Part shown: positions 1-5,333 of the stretch, in pieces
Layout of the letters: each line of letters opens with the position of its first letter
Position numbering within the stretch: the first letter of the stretch is position 1
From: Rikenellaceae bacterium
GTDB taxonomy: Bacteria > Bacteroidota > Bacteroidia > Bacteroidales > UBA932
Direction: 5' to 3'
NCBI GenBank assembly: GCA_900769735.1
Contig: CAAGHY010000022.1
Span: forward strand, 1 to 5,333
DNA length: 5,333 bases
Notes under the pieces: generated by a model
The model's database searches: none
What the model was told of the DNA's origin: nothing
The model's input: only the letters and a program-made list of their open reading frames with translations
Program-made: the position numbers and the translations under genes

Positions 1-1
1 A

Positions 2-634
2 GGAGATGGAATTGCATTGCCTGATGGCAATGGGGGCAATATTATATGGGCTCCAGTGAACTGTGGATATGATGCAGACCACAAGTATGGTTTGCTGTAT
101 CAGTGGGGTAGGAAAGATGGGCAAGATTACTCAATTTCAGAAGATAAAATTGTCTCATTGGAATCTGGTGATGAACCTGATGCTGATAAATTTTACACAA
201 ATTGGAGTTCAAATAGTTGGAACGACTCACCTTGTCCTACAGGTTGGAGAATCCCTACAATTGAAGAATTGAGAACTTTGCCACAGGTGACACCCCGTGT
301 GGATATGGTTACAGGTGATCCAACCACAGCCTATACAGGGGTATGGCAAACAATTAATGACGCCAATGATAAACACAATGGCTTAACAGGTACTTATTTT
401 TATGGCAACACTGCTGAAACTTCAGGCCCTAAAGTATTTTTACCAGCAGCTGGCTGTATTACTCAAACTTTTCAAGGAGGTTTCACAGCTACTACTAAGG
501 ATAGTTCTGGTTGGTATTGGTCATCAGAAAAGGACGGGGATTATCCAAAGATAATGTCATCCCATAGCTGGGGAGCTACGTTTGAAAATGGATCGTGTGT
601 AAAAGGCTACTCTGTCCGCTGCGTGAAGGAGTAG
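2..634 (+). CDS. FISUMP (Fib_succ_major) domain protein, 5'-truncated by the window edge
   Basis: The frame is open from base 2 and ends at TAG 632-634, leaving 210 visible residues. A TTG at 17 could be read as a start, but the frame continues upstream and the fold appears already under way, so I treat the gene as partial. Motifs in order, counted from the first visible residue: WAPVNCG near 16-22, YGLLYQWGRKDG near 29-40, CPTGWRIPT near 78-86, VFLPAAGC near 145-152, WYWSSE near 172-176 and YSVRCVKE at the end. This series (YQWGR, CPxGWRxP, LPAAG, YWSS, SVRCV) is the signature of the Fibrobacter succinogenes major paralogous domain. Five cysteines (about 21, 78, 152, 199, 207) suit an exported, disulfide-bonded protein. 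Family members are usually secreted or lipoproteins, often with N-terminal Ig-like or BACON domains; that part, and any signal peptide, would lie before base 1. The exact function is unknown; adhesion or glycan binding is only a guess. The gene is convergent with metG. Confidence 0.78.
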   Translation, partial: GDGIALPDGNGGNIIWAPVNCGYDADHKYGLLYQWGRKDGQDYSISEDKIVSLESGDEPDADKFYTNWSSNSWNDSPCPTGWRIPTIEELRTLPQVTPRVDMVTGDPTTAYTGVWQTINDANDKHNGLTGTYFYGNTAETSGPKVFLPAAGCITQTFQGGFTATTKDSSGWYWSSEKDGDYPKIMSSHSWGATFENGSCVKGYSVRCVKE

Positions 635-665
635 AATCTTCATAGAAAAGTCAAAACAACACCCC

Positions 666-714
666 CCCCTACTGTTCAGGTTTCAATTACCGAATGCAGC
701 AGGGGTTTTTATTT
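666..714 (+). terminator. Intrinsic terminator of the FISUMP gene
   Basis: A long interrupted stem starts 31 bases after the stop codon. CCCCT (666-670) pairs with AGGGG (701-705), CTG (672-674) with CAG (697-699), TTC (675-677) with GAA (692-694), and GGT (679-681) with ACC (689-691). The loop is 7 nt (682-688). There is an A/C mismatch, a bulged A at 678 and a TG bulge at 695-696. TTTTTATTT follows at 706-714. The 5' arm sits in a run of eight C (662-669). On the minus strand the hairpin is followed by a T-rich but interrupted tract, so it might weakly act in both directions. Confidence 0.82.
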
Positions 715-998
715 GTCGGGAAGATGGTTGTTTGGCGTGGAAAAGGGGCGCAGACAGGAAAGTTTTGTAAATACCCAACCGTACAGGAACAGGCAAGGTG
801 GGCAAAATATCCTTCAGGGGCGTAAGCAATCATTGCAGATGAGATATAAATTTCCGTCTGTTTGAGAAAATGCGTCCTCGTAGAAGAACCGGGCATTTTC
901 GAGTCAGGAAATTATGTCTCAGATGGAATAGATTGCCAGCCATACCTGAAGGCTTTTTTGCACACCTTGTCTGTGTATGGAAGGATGGGTATATCAAG
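715..998. other. Intergenic block between two convergent terminators, no recognised gene
   Basis: About 280 bp lie between the terminator at 666-714 and the one at 1004-1028. The only sizeable open frame confined to the convergent gap is a 69-codon minus-strand frame (ATG 896-894, stop 689-687). It reads into the plus-strand terminator, has no family motif that I recognise, and is not credible as a gene on this evidence. The block holds an 8-bp inverted repeat (866-900) and a weak 4-bp hairpin followed by six T (938-959). It could be a decayed gene, a dispersed intergenic repeat or plain spacer; the sequence alone does not decide. Confidence 0.5.
866..900. repeat. 8-bp perfect inverted repeat
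   Basis: GAAAATGC at 866-873 is the exact reverse complement of GCATTTTC at 893-900, with 19 nt between them. Inside, CC (876-877) could pair with GG (891-892) next to a small bulge. No T-run follows on the plus strand, so it is not a standard terminator. It may be chance, a protein-binding site or an RNA hairpin. Confidence 0.3.
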
Positions 999-1003
999 AA
1001 AAA

Positions 1004-1028
1004 GGGAGCAACCTTTGCGGCCGCTCCC
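1004..1028 (-). terminator. Intrinsic terminator of metG (and of any dnaG-metG transcript)
   Basis: Read on the minus strand, GGGAGCGGCC forms a 10-bp stem with GGTTGCTCCC around the 5-nt loop GCAAA, with two G-U wobbles and no mismatch. Five T follow (bases 1003-999 on the plus strand), then C. It begins 23 bases after the metG stop. This is a textbook Rho-independent terminator and fixes the 3' end of the leftward transcript. Confidence 0.9.
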
Positions 1029-1051
1029 CATTAATATTTGGAATTTTGTGA

Positions 1052-3109
1052 TTATCCTACACAAGCACCGTTGTCTACTGCCTCTGCAGGGGTTACAAAG
1101 CGCATACGGCCGCTCTCATCTTTGGCCATAAGGATCATACCTTTGCTCTCAATGCCCTTGATCTTTCTAGGTGCAAGGTTTGCAAGGATACAGATCTGTT
1201 TGCCTACCATCTCCTCTGGTGTATAGTGCTCTGCAATTCCAGAAACTATGGTTCTTGTATCAATACCTGTATCAATTGTAAGTTTCAACAGTTTGTCTGT
1301 CTTAGGAACTTTTACAGCCTCAAGAACAGTTGCAGTTCTGATGTCCATCTTCATAAAGTCATCAAATGTGCACTCCTCTTTCTGTGGCAGTGGGGCAGGG
1401 GTGCCTGCTGCAGCTGCTGCGGCAGCCTCGTTTGCAGCTTTGGTGGCGTTAAGCTTGTCAATCTGTGCCTGGATTTCAGCGTCCTCAATTTTTGCAAACA
1501 GAAGCTCAGCAGGGTTAAGCTGATGGCCGTCTGCAAGGATGTTTCCGCCAAACTCGTTCCAGGTGATCTTCTCAAGATTCAACATCTTCACAAGTTTCTC
1601 TGAAGAGAACGGCAAGAACGGCTCAAATGCAATTGCAAGGTTGGCGCACAACTGCAAAGAGATGTTAAGGATTGTGGCAACCCTATCCATATCTGTTTTT
1701 GCAAGTTTCCAAGGCTCAGTCTCTGTAAGGTATTTGTTACCCAAACGTGCAAGGTTCATTGCATCTTTCAATGCCTCACGGAATTTGTACTGTGAAAGGT
1801 TGTGCTCCAAAGATGCCTTGATCTGAGGAATCTCAGCAAGGACCTCCTTGTCTGTATCAGTCAATGTTGATACAGCAGGAACTTTTCCCTCAAAATATTT
1901 GTGGGTAAGTACAATTGCACGGTTTACAAAGTTACCGTAGATGGCTACAAGCTCACTGTTGTTGCGGGTCTGGAAATCTTTCCAGGTAAAGTCATTGTCT
2001 TTAGTCTCCGGTGCGTTGGCACAAAGCACGTATCTCAACACATCCTGTTTGCCAGGGAAGTCTACAAGATACTCGTGCAACCATACAGCCCAGTTGCGTG
2101 AAGTTGAGATCTTGTCACCCTCAAGGTTAAGGAACTCGTTGGCAGGAACGTTCTCAGGAAGGATGAATCCGTCACCATGAGCCTTAAGCATAGAAGGGAA
2201 TACTATACAGTGGAATACAATGTTGTCCTTGCCAATAAAGTGAACCATTTTGGTATCCTCGCTTTTCCACCATTTCTCCCACTCATCAGGTAGAAGCTCA
2301 ATGGTGTTTGAGATATAGCCGATAGGGGCGTCAAACCAAACATAAAGCACTTTGCCCTCTGCACCCTCTACAGGTACTGGAACTCCCCAATCCAAGTCAC
2401 GGCTAACGGCTCTAGGCTGAAGACCGCCGTCAATCCAGCTCTTGCACTGTCCGTAAACGTTGGTTTTCCACTCTTTGTGACCCTCAAGAATCCACTCTTT
2501 CAACCATCCCTCATACTGGTCCAAAGGCAAATACCAGTGTTTGGTAGGTTTCTTTACAAGCTCGCCGCCGCTGATAACTGATTTAGGATTGATAAGCTCA
2601 TCCGGGCTGAGTGTGCTTCCGCATTTCTCGCACTGGTCTCCGTATGCACCCTCTGCACCGCATTTAGGGCAGGTACCGGTAATGTAACGGTCTGCAAGGA
2701 AAGTGTTTGTCTCAGTGTCAAAATACTGCTCGCTCTCTTTCTCCACAAATTTTCCCTCATCATAAAGTTTCTTGAAGAAAGCTGCTGCAGTCTTGTGGTG
2801 AGTCTGTGAACTTGTACGTGAATAAACGTCAAAGCTGATACCCAAACCCTGGAACGAATCCTTAATTATATTGTGGTATTTGTCTACAACATCCTGAGGT
2901 GTACAACCCTCTTTTTTAGCCTTAATGGTAATTGGAACTCCGTGCTCGTCAGAACCGCCAATAAAGAGAACCTCTTCACCTTTCAATCTTAAAAATCTGG
3001 CATAAATGTCTGCAGGAACATAAACACCTGCAAGATGCCCAATGTGCACCGGACCGTTTGCGTATGGAAGGGCCGATGTAATCAGATGTCTTTTAAATTC
3101 TTTTCCCAT
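1052..3109 (-). CDS. metG: Methionine--tRNA ligase (methionyl-tRNA synthetase) with C-terminal tRNA-binding domain
   Basis: This cytoplasmic class I aminoacyl-tRNA synthetase joins methionine to tRNA-Met (initiator and elongator) using ATP. The protein is complete at 685 residues, close to the roughly 680 usual for this architecture. The Rossmann catalytic domain starts at once with the HIGH signature at 22-25. A zinc knuckle in the connective peptide has Cys147, Cys150, Cys160 and Cys163 (CPKC and CEKC). The KMSKS loop is present as KISTS at 333-337, a variant I associate with Bacteroidota enzymes. The helical anticodon-binding domain covers about 380-550. An Ala/Pro linker with seven consecutive alanines (562-568) leads to an OB-fold tRNA-binding domain (about 582-685, Trbp111/EMAP-like, with FMKMDIRTATV and NLAPRKIKG), which normally helps dimerisation and tRNA capture. 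The ATG at 3109 puts the catalytic motifs at normal distances; its leader is A/T-rich without a clear Shine-Dalgarno. It lies 108 bp after dnaG and ends before a strong terminator. No defect is visible. Confidence 0.98.
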   Translation of the reverse strand: MGKEFKRHLITSALPYANGPVHIGHLAGVYVPADIYARFLRLKGEEVLFIGGSDEHGVPITIKAKKEGCTPQDVVDKYHNIIKDSFQGLGISFDVYSRTSSQTHHKTAAAFFKKLYDEGKFVEKESEQYFDTETNTFLADRYITGTCPKCGAEGAYGDQCEKCGSTLSPDELINPKSVISGGELVKKPTKHWYLPLDQYEGWLKEWILEGHKEWKTNVYGQCKSWIDGGLQPRAVSRDLDWGVPVPVEGAEGKVLYVWFDAPIGYISNTIELLPDEWEKWWKSEDTKMVHFIGKDNIVFHCIVFPSMLKAHGDGFILPENVPANEFLNLEGDKISTSRNWAVWLHEYLVDFPGKQDVLRYVLCANAPETKDNDFTWKDFQTRNNSELVAIYGNFVNRAIVLTHKYFEGKVPAVSTLTDTDKEVLAEIPQIKASLEHNLSQYKFREALKDAMNLARLGNKYLTETEPWKLAKTDMDRVATILNISLQLCANLAIAFEPFLPFSSEKLVKMLNLEKITWNEFGGNILADGHQLNPAELLFAKIEDAEIQAQIDKLNATKAANEAAAAAAAGTPAPLPQKEECTFDDFMKMDIRTATVLEAVKVPKTDKLLKLTIDTGIDTRTIVSGIAEHYTPEEMVGKQICILANLAPRKIKGIESKGMILMAKDESGRMRFVTPAEAVDNGACVG
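1406..1426 (-). repeat. Alanine codon run in the metG linker
   Basis: Seven consecutive GCN codons encode residues 562-568 of MetG, inside the flexible linker between the anticodon-binding domain and the C-terminal OB-fold. The third bases are mixed, so it is a low-complexity coding tract and not a pure trinucleotide microsatellite. Its length probably varies between relatives with little effect on function. Confidence 0.75.
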
Positions 3110-3150
3110 CTTATATCAAATTTTAAATCATTTTCTTTTTTCTTCCCGAC

Positions 3151-3177
3151 AGTTTGTCTCTATACAAGAATCAAACT
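3151..3177 (-). other. Potential hairpin in the metG leader
   Basis: On the minus strand AGTTTG-ATTCT pairs with AGAGA-CAAACT around a TGTAT loop. This gives 11 pair positions with one A/A mismatch and one T-G wobble. It lies 41 bases upstream of the metG ATG. The sequence after it is purine-rich (GTCGGGAAGAAAAAAG), not a T-run, so it does not look like an intrinsic terminator for dnaG. It may be a 5' leader structure or an operator-like inverted repeat. Confidence 0.4.
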
Positions 3178-3200
3178 CCGGTGCATCCGGCAACCGGGTT
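3174..3200 (-). other. Second potential hairpin, overlapping the first
   Basis: On the minus strand AACCCGG (3200-3194) can pair with CCGGAGTT (3181-3174) with one bulged A. The loop is 12 nt and contains another CCGG, so alternative pairings exist. Its 3' arm shares four bases (3174-3177) with the 5' arm of the hairpin at 3151-3177, so the complete forms exclude each other. No T-run follows. This is pattern evidence only; no known riboswitch or T-box motif is recognised. Confidence 0.25.
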
Positions 3201-3217
3201 TATAATCTGTTGCCTCC

Positions 3218-5221
3218 TTATAATATTATCCTGTTCAGTTCCTTTGAGAAAAAGTTCCTCACCTGCATAAGGGTATTCAATTGCCCCATAAGTTCATTCT
3301 GCAGGTCTGTATCCTTTTCCCTCTGGGCCTTCCCAAGTTCTTCCGTAAGGTTCATTGCCGCCTGTGCGGTAACTTTGGCCTTGTAGATGAGGATAGATTT
3401 TGGAACTACCCTGCCAAGGACATTCCTTTCGGGAATAATGGATTTGCTGAACTGCTGTATTGTAATTGTGTAGGGCTGTATGAACAGGTCTGCCACAATT
3501 TTTGAAACCTCCGTATTGGGGTGGTTCATAAAGTAGCGCAGTACCTTTTCACTCTCGTGCTCCTTCAACTGGAAATACTCGTTGAATATCTCCTTGTACT
3601 GCAGGTTCTGCAGTTCAAGCTCATCATTCTGCAGCTGTGCCAGAATATATTGGGCAACAGTCTGCTCCTCATCCTGCTCCGCTCCGTAAGCAAATTCCTC
3701 ATCCACGTGGATTGGCAGATTGCCGAATTTAAGCAAGTAATACAGGATTTCCTTCTCGGCTTCACTGCAGTAGGTATTTACCACAAAGCCCGGGATATTC
3801 TTCCTGTCTGTTGCAGCCGGTGAGGCAAATGCCGCTGTGTCCGCTGCCTGCAGTCCCTGCAGCCTTTCAAGCCTTTCCTTTTCCCTCTGCTGCTGGTAGT
3901 AGTTGTCGCTCTGTTTCTTTTGTCTGAGCTTGGCAACCTCCTGTTGCAGCAGTTCCTCCTTTATGTTCAGTTTGGAGGCTGTCTGTTCTATGTATACTGT
4001 ACGTACAATGGCATCAGGAATGACAGCAATGCTGTTTACAACTTCGCCAATGAGTTTGGCCCTCTGCAGAGGGTCTTTGTTCAGCTCCTGTGCAAGCAGC
4101 CTCTGTTTGAAGCTGATGAAGTCCTCCTCATTGTTGGACAGGAAGTGAAGCAGTTCCTCTCTGGTATGTTTGCGGGCAAATGAGTCGGGGTCTTCGCCGT
4201 CGGGAAAAAGGGCAACCTTTATTTCCAGTCCCTCTTCCAGCAGCATATCTATTCCGCGCAGGGAGGCTTTTATACCTGCCCAGTCTCCGTCATACAGTAC
4301 CGTTACCTTGTTGGTGAACCTCTTGATCAGCTGTATCTGACCTGTGGTAAGTGAAGTTCCGCTGCTGGCCACCACGTTCTCCACTCCGGCCTGATGGAAT
4401 GAGATTACATCGGTGTAACCTTCCACCAGGTAACATTTCTGCTCCCTTGCAATGGCCTGTTTTGCCTCATATATTCCGTAAAGCACCTTGTTCTTTACGT
4501 AAACTTCACTTTCAGGCGAGTTTATATATTTGGCAACCTCTTTGTCTCCTCTCAGTTTTCTGCCGCCAAAGGCAATCACTTTACCGCTTATGCTCCTGAT
4601 AGGGAACATCACCCTTTCATAGAAGCGGTCAAGCAGTTCTCCGCTCTCCTCCCTCTCAATTGTAAGTCCCACCTCCACAAGGTGCTCCTTCTTGTACCCT
4701 TTCCTTTGGGCATTGTGTGTGAATTCCCTCCTCCTGTTTGGAGCGTATCCCAAAAGGAATTTCTCTATAGTTTCATCAGTAAAGCCTCTCTCCTTGAAGT
4801 AGCTTAGTCCAATGGCTATCCCCTCTTCGCTTTTGAGAAGCTGTTCTGTGTAGAATTTCTGTGCAAAATCGTTTACAATAAGCAAAGACTCGTGGTGAAG
4901 TCTCTGCTGGATATCTTCCTGAGTCTCCTCTTTTTCCTTAACCTCAATGCCGTATTTGTTGCCCAAGTACTTCAGAGCCTCTACGTAGCTCATCTGCTCG
5001 TGCTCCATTACAAAGCTCACAACGCTGCCTGCCTTGCCGCAGCCAAAGCACTTGTAGATGCCCTTGCTTGGTGAAACCGAGAAGCTTGGTGTCTTCTCGT
5101 GGTGGAACGGACAGCACGCAATGTAGTTTGCCCCCCTCCTCTTAAGGGAGACAAAATCGCTCACCACCTCTTCAATGCGGGCGGTGTCAAGGATCCTGTC
5201 TACTGTGCTGCGTTCAATCAT
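3218..5221 (-). CDS. dnaG: DNA primase DnaG
   Basis: DNA primase synthesises the short RNA primers for lagging-strand and origin synthesis and works with the DnaB helicase at the fork. From ATG 5221 it has 667 residues, in the normal range. A CHC2 zinc finger binds template near the N terminus: Cys37, His40 (CPFH), Cys58 and Cys61 (CFGC). The RNA-polymerase-like core has the conserved GKVIAFGGRKL segment at 213-223. The TOPRIM domain follows with the catalytic acid in YLVEGYTD (Glu267), the SSGTSLT segment at 286-292, the metal-binding DGD at 311-313 and DPDSFARK at 344-351. A Gln/Glu/Lys-rich, probably coiled stretch (about 420-460) and an Ala-rich linker lead to the C-terminal helicase-interaction region (about 480-667), which is divergent as expected. 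I chose ATG 5221 because MIERSTVDRILDTARIEEVV matches where the family begins; a further ATG at 5296 would add 25 non-conserved residues. All key residues are present. metG follows 108 bp downstream on the same strand. Confidence 0.97.
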   Translation of the reverse strand: MIERSTVDRILDTARIEEVVSDFVSLKRRGANYIACCPFHHEKTPSFSVSPSKGIYKCFGCGKAGSVVSFVMEHEQMSYVEALKYLGNKYGIEVKEKEETQEDIQQRLHHESLLIVNDFAQKFYTEQLLKSEEGIAIGLSYFKERGFTDETIEKFLLGYAPNRRREFTHNAQRKGYKKEHLVEVGLTIEREESGELLDRFYERVMFPIRSISGKVIAFGGRKLRGDKEVAKYINSPESEVYVKNKVLYGIYEAKQAIAREQKCYLVEGYTDVISFHQAGVENVVASSGTSLTTGQIQLIKRFTNKVTVLYDGDWAGIKASLRGIDMLLEEGLEIKVALFPDGEDPDSFARKHTREELLHFLSNNEEDFISFKQRLLAQELNKDPLQRAKLIGEVVNSIAVIPDAIVRTVYIEQTASKLNIKEELLQQEVAKLRQKKQSDNYYQQQREKERLERLQGLQAADTAAFASPAATDRKNIPGFVVNTYCSEAEKEILYYLLKFGNLPIHVDEEFAYGAEQDEEQTVAQYILAQLQNDELELQNLQYKEIFNEYFQLKEHESEKVLRYFMNHPNTEVSKIVADLFIQPYTITIQQFSKSIIPERNVLGRVVPKSILIYKAKVTAQAAMNLTEELGKAQREKDTDLQNELMGQLNTLMQVRNFFSKELNRIIL

Positions 5222-5233
5222 TTTTTTTGTTTC
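5222..5233 (-). promoter_or_regulatory. A-rich translation leader of dnaG
   Basis: Directly before ATG 5221 the minus strand reads GAAACAAAAAAA, so eight A in a row run into the start codon. No Shine-Dalgarno sequence is present. A-rich leaders in place of Shine-Dalgarno motifs are typical of Bacteroidota, and this supports 5221 over the in-frame ATG at 5296, which lacks such a leader (it is preceded by GGGGAACACCAG). Confidence 0.55.
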
Positions 5234-5257
5234 AAAAAGGCAACTTCTGCGTTTCTT

Positions 5258-5333
5258 GGTATCACTAATGCCCCCGTTGGGGCTCATTTCAGGCATCTGG
5301 TGTTCCCCGGTTGCATTAATGTTGCTGTTGGGG
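5258..5333. repeat. Imperfect 25-bp direct repeat upstream of dnaG
   Basis: Read on the minus strand, 5333-5309 and 5282-5258 both begin CCCCAAC, share CATTA after a 5-base variable stretch, and end ACC. They match at 18 of 25 positions. They are 51 bases apart, which is 17 codons, so the repeat is also in phase with the open frame there. The outer copy touches the window edge and further copies may lie beyond it. The match is modest and could be chance. Confidence 0.25.
5270..5283. other. Short GC-rich hairpin upstream of dnaG
   Basis: A perfect 5-bp stem (GCCCC/GGGGC) with a 4-nt loop lies about 50 bases before the dnaG start. No T-run follows on either strand, so it is probably not a terminator. 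It could affect dnaG leader folding or be chance. Confidence 0.25.

Noticed and set aside
333..337. Residues 333-337 of MetG (KISTS) as a defective KMSKS loop
   Set aside because: The coordinates are protein residues. KISTS keeps the essential first lysine and the serines and is a known variant, so the enzyme is expected to be active.
662..669. Run of eight C as a possible phase-variation tract
   Set aside because: It lies after the stop codon, in the 5' arm of the terminator, so length changes would not alter a protein. Its length could also be a sequencing artefact.
938..959. AGCC/GGCT hairpin followed by six T on the plus strand
   Set aside because: Only 4 bp with a 9-nt loop, and no gene upstream needs it because the strong terminator at 666-714 already ends the FISUMP transcript.
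862..1131. Plus-strand 89-codon open frame
   Set aside because: It crosses the metG terminator and enters the metG 3' end antisense. It has no motif and is best explained as a shadow frame.
3211..3217. GGAGGCA, a Shine-Dalgarno-like sequence on the minus strand just after the dnaG stop
   Set aside because: No start codon lies at a suitable distance and stop codons follow soon, so it cannot serve metG, which starts about 100 bases further on.
3110..3217. Bacteroidota sigma promoter (TTTG near -33, TAnnTTTG near -7) for metG
   Set aside because: The closest match, AAAATTTG on the minus strand near the start codon, departs from the consensus, has no matching upstream box, and would leave almost no leader.
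3521..3823. Plus-strand 100-codon open frame inside dnaG
   Set aside because: It is antisense to a fully supported dnaG, is rich in Leu and Val from complementing Gln/Glu-rich codons, and has no family motif.
5222..5296. dnaG start at the upstream ATG 5296
   Set aside because: The added 25 residues do not resemble any DnaG N terminus and lack the A-rich leader found before ATG 5221.

Overview
The window looks like part of a Bacteroidales (phylum Bacteroidota) chromosome, probably from a host-associated or anaerobic lineage. The evidence is: a methionyl-tRNA synthetase with the KISTS version of the KMSKS loop, a zinc knuckle and a fused C-terminal tRNA-binding domain; a DnaG primase whose start follows an A-rich leader and no Shine-Dalgarno sequence; and a FISUMP-type (Fib_succ_major) secreted-protein domain, a family common in Bacteroidota and Fibrobacter. 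No marker gene allows a genus call.

Layout. (1) Bases 2-634, plus strand: the 3' part of a FISUMP-domain gene whose 5' end lies outside the window, followed by a strong intrinsic terminator at 666-714. (2) Bases 635-1051: a 417-bp gap between convergent genes. It carries two terminators, one for each flanking gene, and about 280 bp between them with no recognisable gene. (3) Bases 1052-3109, minus strand: complete metG. (4) Bases 3110-3217: a 108-bp spacer with two overlapping potential hairpins in the metG leader. (5) Bases 3218-5221, minus strand: complete dnaG, best started at 5221. (6) Bases 5222-5333: the upstream region of dnaG, with a short GC-rich hairpin, an imperfect direct repeat, and a reading frame in phase with dnaG that stays open to the window edge.

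How it works together. dnaG and metG are core information-processing genes (replication priming and Met-tRNA charging). They lie in the same direction and could share a transcript, because no convincing intrinsic terminator separates them; the terminator at 1004-1028 would end that transcript. The FISUMP gene is an accessory, probably cell-surface or secreted, protein on the opposite strand and has no evident functional link to the other two.

I see no mobile element, CRISPR array, tRNA, rRNA or defence system, and no convincing previously undescribed system. The parts most worth a second look are non-coding: the intergenic block at 715-998 and the dnaG-metG spacer.
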